A DNA stretch of 64,000 nucleotides from Streptomyces sp. I6 (lineage in GTDB: Bacteria; Actinomycetota; Actinomycetes; Streptomycetales; Streptomycetaceae). Position numbers and translations under genes: made by a program. The notes under the pieces are model-generated. The model searched no databases. It was not told the DNA's origin and saw only the letters and a list, made by a program, of their open reading frames with translations. Positions 18,300 through 26,422 of the stretch are shown here, in pieces (position 1 is the first letter of the stretch; each line of letters opens with the position of its first letter). Where the stretch lies: contig RHDP01000001.1 in the NCBI GenBank assembly GCA_003725745.1, forward strand, positions 5,373,501 to 5,437,500, read 5' to 3'.

Positions 18300-19979
18300 T
18301 CACCGTGCCTCGCGCAGCCAGAGAAGGTATGCGGCAGTCAGTGCGACGGCACGGTCCCCGTCATGCGACAGCTCCCCGAGAGCACGGGTAGCCGTGGCCC
18401 CCGGGATGTCCGCAAGCGCCTGGGTCAACCGTCCACGCGCGGGCGCTTCGGTGATGTCGTGGGCGAGGCGGTCGGCGAGCGCGGTCGCGATCCGATCGGC
18501 CGTCGCGGTGTCGGTCGCCAGCGCGCCGAGTGCGTCGGCCGCGTCGGTGTCGTTCCTTCCCACCACGATCATGTCGATGAGCATCGGGACCGCATCGGCC
18601 GCCCCACGCGCCCCGAGCGCCAGAGCCGCGATCGCGCGGACCGCGAACTCGGGGTCCGCGAGGGCGCCACGGAGCCGCGCGGCAGCCTCATCACCGGGCA
18701 TCTCCGCGAGGGACCGAACGGCACGTTCCCGCACGGCGGCCGCCGGTGAGCCGAGACCCTCCGCGAGCAGGGCCGTGCCGCCGTCGCCCGCACGCGCCAG
18801 TGCCCACCGGAGGGCTCCGGCGACGTTCGGCTCCGTCTCACCGAGTACGGCCTCGACCAAGGCCTCCACCGGCACCGGAACCTCGTCGCCCGAGGAGAGG
18901 GCCGCGCGCTGCCGCGCGTCGGCGCTCTTCGACCCGAGTGCCTGGAGGAGCGCGACGACCCGGAGGACGTCCTCCCAGCCGGCGGGTTCCGCGGAACGGA
19001 TCCGGCGGAGCCGCCTGAGCAGCTCGGTCTCGGCCGCGATGCGGTCGCTTGTCTGGCGGATGAGGTCGTCGACGAGCGCCGAGGCCGTGAAGCCCGGATC
19101 ATCGAGCGCGCGCCCGATCTCCCGGAGCGACAGCCCCAGCGACCGCAGGCTCTCGATGTGGAAGATCCGCCGGATGTCCTCCGCGGAGTACTCCCGGTAG
19201 CCGGAGCCCGTGCGACCCGAAGGCCGCACCAGACCGAGCGATTCGTAATGCCTGAGCATGCGGGCGCTGACCCCGGACCGTCTCGACACCTCACCGATCA
19301 GCACGGTTCTCATCGTCCGTCCTCGGGCCCCGGCGAGAGCCACGACGCGCTTGGCCTCCTCGACCGCCGACTCGAATCCGGCGTCCGGGTCGCGCAGCAG
19401 CCGTTGCGTGGCGAGCGCGTGTGCGCGCACGTGCGGGCCGGACGCCGTCGCCGCAGCACACAGCGCGGGCACGATCACGTCCCCGAGCGCGACCAGCGCC
19501 TGGCTGAGACTCAGCCGCGTCTCCTGCCCACCGCGCCCCAGCTGCTTCGCCAGCATCGTGGCCAAGGCGGACTTCTCGCCATCGGGCACGAGCACGACCG
19601 TGGCCCGCCAGGCACTCCGGGCCACCTCGTCGTCGGCGTCGGACAGCAGCGCCCAGGTGATCGCCGGCCATGCCCGCCGGTCCCCGATCTTGGACAGCGT
19701 GTGCAGCGCCTGGCTCCGTGCCCGCGCACGCTCCGAGCGGACTTCGCGCAGCAGCTCGGGAAGCGTCAGGGCCACCGGGTGGCGGGTGAGCGCCCAGGTC
19801 AGCATGTCCCGGACGAAGAACTCCGGCTCGCTCGCGCACCGCTCGACGAGCTTGCCCACGAAGCGCGGGTCAGGGGCCGTACCGGCCGCCAGCGCAGCCC
19901 GCAGCCGCACCGACGACCGTCCGTCCTCCAGTCCCCGGAGCGCTCGCATCGCATCCGTGTCCCGCCTCGTCGCGGTCAT
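18300..19979 (-). CDS. MerR-family regulator embedded between two HEAT-repeat domains
   Basis: A 559-residue protein. Residues of about 10-215 are helical HEAT-like repeats (TPRFVGKLVERCASEP-type and SQALHTLSKIGDRRAWPAIT). Residues of about 223-330 are a MerR domain (IGEVSRRSGVSARMLRHYES, then SAEDIRRIFHIESLRSLGLS) with a dimerising coiled coil. The rest is a second HEAT array (ERAVRSLAEMPGDEAAARLR; VRAIAALALGARGAADAVPM). The start at 19979 follows GAGGAGGTG. A second possible start (ATG at 19313 after GAGGACGGACG) would give a shorter MerR-HEAT protein from the same frame. No Cys cluster typical of metal sensors is seen, so the HEAT domains probably sense a protein or ligand. A MerR-type operator lies upstream. 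Confidence 0.85.
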   Translation of the reverse strand: MTATRRDTDAMRALRGLEDGRSSVRLRAALAAGTAPDPRFVGKLVERCASEPEFFVRDMLTWALTRHPVALTLPELLREVRSERARARSQALHTLSKIGDRRAWPAITWALLSDADDEVARSAWRATVVLVPDGEKSALATMLAKQLGRGGQETRLSLSQALVALGDVIVPALCAAATASGPHVRAHALATQRLLRDPDAGFESAVEEAKRVVALAGARGRTMRTVLIGEVSRRSGVSARMLRHYESLGLVRPSGRTGSGYREYSAEDIRRIFHIESLRSLGLSLREIGRALDDPGFTASALVDDLIRQTSDRIAAETELLRRLRRIRSAEPAGWEDVLRVVALLQALGSKSADARQRAALSSGDEVPVPVEALVEAVLGETEPNVAGALRWALARAGDGGTALLAEGLGSPAAAVRERAVRSLAEMPGDEAAARLRGALADPEFAVRAIAALALGARGAADAVPMLIDMIVVGRNDTDAADALGALATDTATADRIATALADRLAHDITEAPARGRLTQALADIPGATATRALGELSHDGDRAVALTAAYLLWLREAR

Positions 19980-20008
19980 CGGGACCACCTCCTCGGGAAG
20001 CAGTGAAA

Positions 20009-20033
20009 ACCCTGTCACCGTGTCAAGGTCAAA
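20009..20033 (-). promoter_or_regulatory. MerR-type operator/promoter of the HEAT-MerR gene
   Basis: The 21 bp at 20009-20029 form an imperfect dyad (ACCCTGTCAC-C-GTGTCAAGGT on the plus strand, 8 of 10 arm pairs). Read on the minus strand, TTGACC (20033-20028) and TTCACT are separated by 19 bp, the over-long spacing typical of MerR-activated promoters. It sits 30-50 bp upstream of the gene, so autoregulation is inferred. Confidence 0.65.
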
Positions 20034-20527
20034 CGGGGGGGCAGCCGCCCGTGTCGCGAGTCGCCGAGAGGATCCGGTTCCCCGGGGGTCCTCCGTCCGG
20101 TCCGGTTGCCCGGTCCTCCGCCAGGCCGCACAGCGGACTGCCCGCTTCCGGGGCGTGCGCCGTGCATGAGGAGGGCTGGACGCACCGTTTGCAGTGGCCG
20201 GCCGCACGCGCGGAGGGCGGCGACCCCGGACCCGGCACGGTGGGCGTGGCCGACCCCACCGGGCAGCCGCCGGTGTGAACGCGGCCGCTCGCGCCCGCGG
20301 TCGCGGCCACCCGACGTGTGGCCGGGACGGAGACACTGCCGGTGCACTCGCGCCCGCGTCTGCACTCACGCCCGCCCGCAGCGTCACCACCGGCAGCGCG
20401 TACCGCCGCCTGCGCGCACCGCGGACGGTGAGCGTCGTCACGGAACCCTGACGCGGGCCGGGCATAGCGTGAGACGCAGCAGAGGACACCGGGGCGTCCC
20501 GGTCGGCGCACGACGAGGAGCATGCTC
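20034..20527. other. 490-bp GC-rich spacer, no gene seen
   Basis: This stretch holds the divergent upstream regions of the HEAT-MerR and DUF427 genes. Frames crossing it on either strand lack domain-like sequence and ribosome sites. The only functional signals I see are the MerR operator at its left end and GAGGAG at 20515-20520. Confidence 0.5.
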
Positions 20528-20830
20528 ATGCTGCGTGCCATCTGGAACGGCACCGTGATCGCGGAAGCGGAGCGCACGGTGGTCGTCGAAGGCAACCACT
20601 ACTTCCCGCCCCAGGCGTTGCGCCGCGAGTACTTCACCGAGAGCCGCTCCCGTTCGCTGTGCTTCTGGAAGGGGCTCGCCCGGTACTACACCGTCACCGT
20701 CGACGGGCGGACCATGCCGGACGCGGCCTGGTACTACCCGCGCCCCAGCCCGCTCGCCCGCCGGATCAAAGGCCATGTCGCGTTCGGATGGGGCGTGCGG
20801 GTCGAGGGTGAGCCGGGACCGGCGGCGTAA
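20528..20830 (+). CDS. DUF427 domain protein
   Basis: A 100-residue single-domain DUF427 protein. AIWNGTVIAEAERTVVVEGN at the N-terminus and RSRSLCFWKGLARYYTVTVDG in the middle are characteristic. AAWYYPRPSPLARRIKGHVAF closes the fold. The family has a small beta-barrel structure and is common in actinobacteria; its biochemical role is not established. I chose the ATG at 20528 because GAGGAG is 7 nt upstream; the ATG at 20522 is too close to it. Confidence 0.9.
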   Translation: MLRAIWNGTVIAEAERTVVVEGNHYFPPQALRREYFTESRSRSLCFWKGLARYYTVTVDGRTMPDAAWYYPRPSPLARRIKGHVAFGWGVRVEGEPGPAA

Positions 20831-20980
20831 GCGGCTGCTCGCGACGCCCGCGGCGTAGCCTGCCGCGACCCGCCCCCGCCGGCTCCCTTCCCGCGGTGAC
20901 CTGCTGTCCGCGGCGTCGCCTCCCGCGCCCCCTCCCTCCCGCGCCCCCTCCCTGCCGCGACCCGCTGTCCGCGGCGTTGC

Positions 20981-21060
20981 CCACCGGGGCCCACCGGGGC
21001 CCACCGGGGCCCACCGGGGCCCACCGGGGCCCGCCGGGGTCCGCCGGGGTCCGCCGGGGT
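20981..21060. repeat. Exact 10-bp tandem repeat array
   Basis: Five copies of CCACCGGGGC (20981-21030) are followed in register by three copies of CCGCCGGGGT (21031-21060). It is preceded by two related GCGCCCCCTCCCT units. The 350-bp spacer (20831-21177) has no gene. Confidence 0.97.
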
Positions 21061-21177
21061 CCGCGGACCCGCTGCCCACCCCGCTGCGCACACGTCCGGG
21101 GGATCCCCGTGCCGGGGTTCAGCTTCGGTGAGCGCGCTTACAGATATCGGCGGCGGCGGCGGCATAGCGTGCGGAGC

Positions 21178-21668
21178 ATGGTGTTGCGGCTCGTGCTGGG
21201 CGCGCTGTTCCTCGCGATGGCGGCCGGGCAGCTCGCGTCCCTTCGGCAGATGCCCGGGATCCTGGCCGGGTACGGGCTGGTCGCCGGATCTGCGGCGGCC
21301 GTGCTCGCCGTGGCACTGATCGTGGGCGAGCTGGTGTGCGGGGTGTGGTTCCTGGCCCGCCCGCGCTCCCGAGCGCTCGCGCCGGTGCTGGTGTTCACCG
21401 GTGTCGCCGCGGTGTGGGCTCTGCTGGCCGTCCAGGCGTTCGCGCGCGGGCTCACGGTGGCGAACTGCGGCTGCTTCGGCGTCTATCTCGTCCAGCGCCT
21501 GAACTGGTTCGTCCTCGTCCAGGACGCGCTGCTGCTGCTCTACGCCGGTGTGCTGCTCCGCACGGCCCTCGGGCCCCGCCCGCGCCCGCCGCACGACCCG
21601 CGGCGGCCTCCGGGGGCGGGGCCGGATCCGGGGCCGGGACGCCGGACCGTCAAGACCCTTCCGAGTGA
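21178..21668 (+). CDS. MauE/DoxX-like redox membrane protein
   Basis: A membrane protein with four predicted helices (VLRLVLGALFLAMAAGQ; VLAVALIVGELVCGVWFLA; VLVFTGVAAVWALLAVQAFA; FVLVQDALLLLYAGVLL) and the ANCGCFG motif with two Cys, the hallmark of MauE-type proteins that move reducing power or aid disulfide handling. The start is the ATG at 21178. In the sequence as given the frame has no stop before the radical SAM ATG at 21679, so it reads through in frame. The neighbouring frame stops at TGA 21666-21668, just before the next ribosome site, so one missing base in the G-rich tail would give a separate protein of about 163 residues. I favour this because of the frame breaks nearby. The Pro-rich last 30 residues are unreliable. 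Confidence 0.75.
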
Positions 21669-21678
21669 GGAGTTGGCC

Positions 21679-23252
21679 ATGCCCGAGCCGTCCCGTGCCC
21701 CTGCGCCCCGGCGAAAGGCGGACCGCGACGAGGTGTTCGTGGAGTTCACCAAGTCGATCTGCCCCGTGTGCAAGACGCCCGTCGACGCACAGGTCAACAT
21801 CCGCGAGAGCAAGGTCTATCTGCGCAAGCGATGCCGCGACCACGGCGAGTTCGAGGCCCTGGTCTACGGTGATGCGGAGGAGTACCTGACCTCGGCGCGG
21901 TACAATAAGCCCGGCACGATCCCGCTGGCCTTCCAGACCGAGGTCAGGGACGGCTGCCCGCTGGACTGCGGGCTGTGCCCGGACCACAAGCAGCACGCCT
22001 GCCTCGGCATCATCGAGGTCAACACCGGCTGCAACCTGGACTGTCCGATCTGCTTCGCCGACTCCGGGCACCACGGCGACGGCTACTCCATCACCCGCGA
22101 GCAGTGCGAGCGGATGCTCGACGTCTTCGTGGAGTCGGAGGGCGAGGCGGAGGTGGTGATGTTCTCCGGCGGAGAACCCACCATCCACAAGCACATCCTC
22201 GACTTCATCGACCTCGCCCAGGCACGCCCCATCGCGTGCGTCAACCTCAACACCAACGGCATCCGCCTCGCCACCGACCGGGACTTCGCCGCCCGGCTCG
22301 GCGAACGCAACCGGACCCCGGGTCGGTCGGTGAACGTCTACCTCCAGTTCGACGGCTTCGACGAGCGCACCCATCGGGAGATCCGGGGCCGCGACCTGCG
22401 CTCGTTCAAGCGGCGGGCCCTGGACAACTGCGCCGAGGCCGGCCTCACCGTCACCCTCGTCGCCGCCGTCGAGCGCGGCCTGAACGAGCACGAACTCGGG
22501 GCCGTCATCGAGTACGGCATCGACCACCCCGCCGTGCGCTCCGTGGCCTTCCAGCCGGTCACCCACTCCGGCCGGCACGTGGAGTTCGACCCGCTGAACC
22601 GGCTCACCAACCCCGACGTCATCCGGCTGATCACCGAGCAGCGTCCGGACTGGTTCCGCAAGGGCGACTTCTTCCCCGTCCCCTGCTGCTTCCCCACCTG
22701 CCGCTCCATCACCTACCTGCTGGTCGACGGCGAACCGGGCGACCGGACCGTCGTGCCGATCCCGAGGCTGCTCGACGTGGAGGACCACCTCGACTACGTC
22801 GCCAACCGCGTCATGCCGGACACCGGCGTCCGCGAGGCGCTGGAGAAGCTGTGGTCGGCCTCCGCGTTCATGGGCACGGCGACGACCGAGGAGAAACTGC
22901 GCGCCACCGCCGAGGCACTGGACTGCGCGGACAGCTGCGGCATCGACCTGCCTCAGGCGGTGAAGCAGCTCGACGACAAGGCGTTCATGATCGTCGTGCA
23001 GGACTTCCAGGACCCCTACACCCTCAACGTCAAGCAGCTGATGAAGTGCTGCGTCGAGGAGATCACCCCCGACGGTCGCCTCATCCCCTTCTGCGCCTAC
23101 AACTCCGTCGGCTACCGCGAGCAGGTGCGCGCCCAGATGTCCGGGGTGCCCGTCGCCCAGGTCGTCCCCAACGCCCTGCCGCTCGCCCCCGGCTCACCAC
23201 GACCCCGTACGGTTCGAAGACCGTCCGCACCGTCGCCCGGGAGCAGCCGTGA
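21679..23252 (+). CDS. Radical SAM protein of the tetraether-synthase (Tes/MJ0619) type, one frame break
   Basis: About 524 residues. An N-terminal Cys module (SICPVCKTPVD near 29; RKRCRDHGEFE near 50; GCPLDCGLCPDHKQHACL near 92) precedes the radical SAM motif GCNLDCPICFADSG near 117-130 (CxxxCxxC). MFSGGEPTIHKH near 160 is the SAM-binding GGE motif. More Cys lie at PVPCCFPTCRS, CADSCG and MKCCVEE, with IPFCAYNS near the end. This layout matches the archaeal tetraether-lipid synthase family and its uncharacterised bacterial relatives. GAGGAG is 6 nt upstream of the ATG. Restoring one C in 23186-23190 yields the ending LTTTPYGSKTVRTVAREQP and a stop that overlaps the next gene (GTGA). Alternatives are other radical alkylation reactions; the substrate is unknown. 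Confidence 0.82.
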
Positions 23253-24039
23253 ACAGCGACGAGATCAAGAGCTGCTGCGCCGACGCCTACTCCAGGGACG
23301 TCGTCGCCCTGCTGCTCGGCGACTCCTACCACCCCGGCGGCACCGCCCTGACCCGCCGCCTCGCCGACGCGCTGGGGCTCGCCCGCGACGGCCGCGTGCT
23401 GGATGTGGCCTCCGGCCGCGGCACCTCCGCGCTGCTGCTCGCGGGCGTCTACGGCGTGCGCGTGGACGGCGTCGACTACTCCGCCGCCAACACCGCCCTC
23501 GCCCAGGGGGCGGCCCAGGCGGCCGGATTCGCCGAGCGGACCGGGTTCGTCACCGGCGACGCCGAGCACCTGCCCTACGACGACGGCGTGTTCGACGCGG
23601 TGCTGTGCGAGTGCGCCCTGTGCACCTTCCCCGACAAGGCCCGGGCGGCCGCCGAGTTCGCCCGGGTACTGCGTCCCGGCGGCCGGGTCGGCATCACCGA
23701 CGTCACCGCCGCCCCGGACCGGCTCCCGCCCGAACTCAGGAGCGTCGGCGCCCGGATCGCCTGCGTCGCCGACGCCCGCCCGCTGACCGCGTACGCGGCC
23801 GTCCTGGCCGGCGCCGGACTGCGCACCGTCACCACCGAGCGCCACGACGCCGCCATGCTCCGGATGATCGACCAGATCGAGGCCCGGCTGAACCTGCTGC
23901 GCATCACCTCGCCCGCCAGGCTCGCGGACGCGGGCGTCGACCCGGGCGCGGCCCCCGCCGTCCTGGGGCGGCGCGCGCCGCCGTGGCCCGCGGCGCCCTC
24001 GGCTACGCCCTGCTCACCGCGGTGAAGCCGGTGTCGTGA
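23249..24039 (+). CDS. ArsM-like class I methyltransferase, one frame break near the end
   Basis: About 263 residues. The N-terminal EIKSCCADAYSRD and LLGDSYHPGG segments resemble arsenite methyltransferase-like proteins. Motif I is VLDVASGRGTSALLLA near residue 50, followed by VDGVDYSAANTALA, then CECALCTFPDKARAA (two more Cys) and LRPGGRVGITDVTAAPDRLP. It begins at a GTG overlapping the radical SAM stop, so the two proteins are co-made and may act on one substrate. Adding one G to 23965-23968 restores ARAAVARGALGYALLTAVKP and a stop at 24037-24039. Without it the frame ends earlier in a basic tail. Whether it methylates arsenic, a thiol or a lipid-derived group is not shown. Confidence 0.8.
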
Positions 24040-24141
24040 AGCCGGTGTCGTGAAGCCGGTGTCGTGGAGCCGGTTCCGTCCGCCGTGGCCCGCGGCGCCC
24101 TCGGCTACGCCTGCTCACCGCCGTGGAGCCGGTGTCGTGAA
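24022..24141. repeat. 14-bp tandem repeat plus partial duplication of the methyltransferase 3' end
   Basis: GTGAAGCCGGTGTC is repeated three times (24022-24063), with a fourth variant after it. The stretch CGCCGTGGCCCGCGGCGCCC and what follows at the gene end recurs at about 24081-24141 with a few changes, so the last 60 bp of the gene were copied into the spacer. Confidence 0.92.
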
Positions 24142-24262
24142 GCAGACCCCGGCGCCGATCTACCACCGGGTACGTAAGCGGCCTCACATACCCGCCGCGG
24201 GTGCCGCCCCTAGCGTGGATCGCCAGAGACACACACCACTCCCACATGAGGGGGCGCTCACC

Positions 24263-24751
24263 ATGGCAGCCACCATGCACGTATCCCCGAGCACGGCCGT
24301 CATCCCGGTACACGCGGTCTGGGGAGCCGCGGCCGGTCTGGTCGGCGGGGTCGGGATGGGCATCTGGATGTCGGTGTCGAGGCCGATGGCGGACACCGCG
24401 ATGATCACCATGGTCGCCGGGCTCCTCGGCTCGACCAACGCCTTCGTCGGCTGGATCGTGCACCTGGCCATCGCGCTCTTCGCCGGTGGGGTGTTCGGCG
24501 TACTGGTCGGGCAGTACGCCGAGCGCCTTGCCGCCGGTGCCGCTCTCGGTCTGGCCTACGGCGTGCTGTGGTGGTTCGTCGGCGCGCTGTGGATCATGCC
24601 CGCCAACATGGGCATGCCGGTCTTCGAGTGGAACGCCGTCACCGCGTCCAGCCTCGGCGCCCATCTGGTGTTCGGGCTGCTCGCCGGTCTGACCTACGCC
24701 GCGATCGCCCAGACCGCGAACCACCGGGACTCGGGCCCGGCCGTCCGATGA
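24263..24751 (+). CDS. Small four-helix membrane protein
   Basis: A 162-residue protein with four hydrophobic segments (VWGAAAGLVGGVGMGIWMSV; ITMVAGLLGSTNAFVGWIVH; LALFAGGVFGVLVG-like stretch; HLVFGLLAGLTYAAIAQ) and a short soluble N-terminus. The internal pattern of Gly, Trp and His (GWIVHLAIALF; GALWIMPANMGMPVFEWN) resembles small cofactor- or metal-associated membrane proteins, but I do not recognise the family. The ATG at 24263 has GAGGGGG 8 nt upstream. It lies between the methyltransferase and the CRP-type regulator, so it may belong to the same redox unit. Confidence 0.75.
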   Translation: MAATMHVSPSTAVIPVHAVWGAAAGLVGGVGMGIWMSVSRPMADTAMITMVAGLLGSTNAFVGWIVHLAIALFAGGVFGVLVGQYAERLAAGAALGLAYGVLWWFVGALWIMPANMGMPVFEWNAVTASSLGAHLVFGLLAGLTYAAIAQTANHRDSGPAVR

Positions 24752-24939
24752 CCCCAGCACCGCCCGCGCCGGCCCCCCGCCCCGATGGCCCAGGGCCGGG
24801 CGCCGCGCCGCGTCGGTCACGCGACGACGGCATCGCGGTGTCCTACTGTCTGGCCGACAGCGCCGACGCGCTGGCCGGCCCGGCGTGGGGCGCCGCGCCC
24901 CCGCCCTGGGCCCCGGGACGACGGGAGGAGACGCACACG

Positions 24940-25661
24940 ATGACCCACGCCTACACGGACAGCGACGGGGGCGGGCAGGGGACGTGGTGCATGGCCGAGG
25001 TGGACATCTTCTGCGACCTGTCGGAGAAGGAGATGGCCGCCATCGCGGAAGCGGCGCCGATGAAGACGTACGGCGCCGGTGAGATCCTCCACTCGCCGGA
25101 CCAGCCCAGCGAGGTGCTGTTCATCCTCAAGAAGGGCCGGGTGCGGGTCTTCCGGGTCTCCGCCGACGGACGGGCGCTGACCACGGCGATCATCACCCCG
25201 GGCACGATCTTCGGGGAGATGGTCCTGCTCGGGCAGCACATGTACGACAACTACGCCGAGGCCCTGGACGACGTCATCGTCTGCGTGATGAGCCGCGCCG
25301 ACGTGAACCGGCTGCTGCTGTCCGACGCCCGTATCGCGGCCCGTATCACCGCGATCCTGGGACGCCGGCTGGCCGAGCTGGAGCAGCGCCTGTCGGACAG
25401 CGTCTTCAAGACCGTCGCCCAGCGCATCGCCACCACCCTGGGCACCCTCACCGCCGCCCAGCCCCCGCCGGCCCGCTGCGTCCCGTCGGGCGCCACCCGC
25501 AGATCGCGCTCACCCACGAGCAGATCGCCGCCCTCGCGGGGACCTCCCGCGAGACCTGCACCAAGGTGCTCCACGACTACGCGGACCAGGGGATGATCCG
25601 CCTCGCCCGCGGGCGTATCACCGTCCTCGACGCCGCCCGGCTCAGGGACGCCGGGGGCTGA
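24940..25661 (+). CDS. CRP/FNR-family transcription regulator, one frame break
   Basis: About 240 residues. A cyclic-nucleotide-type sensor domain (IFCDLSEKEMAAIAE; GEILHSPDQPSEVLFILKKG; GTIFGEMVLLGQ) covers residues of about 15-140. A long dimer helix follows, then a winged helix (LTHEQIAALAGTSRETCTKV) and the wing GMIRLARGRITVLD. The visible Cys (WCMAEVDIFCDL) could bind a cluster or cofactor as in FNR/ArnR types. GGGAGGAG lies 9 nt upstream of the ATG. One C restored at 25472-25474 joins the sensor to the DNA-binding domain and gives the stop at 25659. It sits in the middle of a redox-gene block and probably controls it. Confidence 0.85.
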
Positions 25662-25834
25662 CGCCCGCCGGCCGCCGCCGTGTCGAGCAGCCGCCGTGTC
25701 GAGCAGCCGCTGTGCCGGGCCGTCACCGTTGGCGGGCCGTCACCGAACCGTAAGGACCCTACTCCGCACCCGCCGGCCCGGTGGGTTCTACAGTCGCACC
25801 GGAACCGAGCCGAGTACCCCGACAGGAGTCCGCC

Positions 25835-26416
25835 ATGCGCGCCCGCACCCTCCTCCCCGCCGCCCTGGCCGCCACGCTGCTCACGCTCGCCGGATGCGGC
25901 GCAGAAGGCGGCTCCGGCCCGGGGGGCGACACCGGGGCGGTCCCTTCGGCGGCGCCGTCACCGGCCCCGCCCGGCGCGTCGGACGGCGGTGACACCGGCG
26001 GCACCGAGGCGCCCGAGGCCCTGAGGTTCACCGGCACCACCGTGGACGGCGAGCCGTTCGACGCGAAGACGCTCGCGGGCAAGCCGGCGGTGCTGTGGTT
26101 CTGGGCCCCCTGGTGCCCCAAGTGCAAGGCGCAGGCGGCCGAGACGGCCAGGGTCGCCGCCGAGTACACGGGCAAGGCCAACGTGGTCGGTGTGGCGGGC
26201 CTGGACGGGGCCGCCGCCATGAAGGACTTCGTCGCGGAGACGAAGACGGGCGGCTTCCCCCATCTGTCCGACGAGGCCGGTGACGTGTGGAAGCGGTTCG
26301 ACGTCACCGAGCAGAGCCGCTACGTCATCCTCGACGAGAACGGCAAGACCGTCTACGAAGGCGTCCTGCCCGGCGGCGAGGGGCTGGCCGAGAAGGTCGC
26401 CGGACTCACCGGCTGA
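25835..26416 (+). CDS. TlpA-like thioredoxin-fold lipoprotein
   Basis: A 193-residue protein. A lipobox (LTLAGC near residues 17-22) ends the signal peptide. An Ala/Pro/Gly-rich linker of 40 residues precedes a thioredoxin fold with the active site WFWAPWCPKCKAQAAE (CPKC) near residue 90. YVILDENGKTVYEG is the late beta strand. It would act outside the membrane as a thiol-disulfide reductant and obtain electrons from the CcdA-like protein encoded 6 bp downstream. GGAG is upstream of the ATG at 25835. Substrates could be cytochrome c apoproteins or other secreted thiol proteins. Confidence 0.9.
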   Translation: MRARTLLPAALAATLLTLAGCGAEGGSGPGGDTGAVPSAAPSPAPPGASDGGDTGGTEAPEALRFTGTTVDGEPFDAKTLAGKPAVLWFWAPWCPKCKAQAAETARVAAEYTGKANVVGVAGLDGAAAMKDFVAETKTGGFPHLSDEAGDVWKRFDVTEQSRYVILDENGKTVYEGVLPGGEGLAEKVAGLTG

Positions 26417-26422
26417 ACCCCG

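Noticed and set aside
19980-20489. 170-residue N-terminal extension of the HEAT-MerR protein
   Set aside because: It would run through the operator and a GC-rich spacer with no domain; the GAGGAGGTG site at 19979 marks the true start.
20981-21060. CRISPR-like array
   Set aside because: Units are 10 bp and contiguous without spacers.
23215-23240. tRNA T-arm-like GGTTCGAAGACC sequence
   Set aside because: It lies in the restored radical SAM reading frame and no acceptor or anticodon arms fit.
20896-24039. One 1047-residue protein spanning spacer, MauE, radical SAM and methyltransferase region
   Set aside because: The first 94 residues are translated tandem repeat, and the last 280 are an off-frame reading of the methyltransferase gene. 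Internal ribosome sites and overlaps mark three genes.
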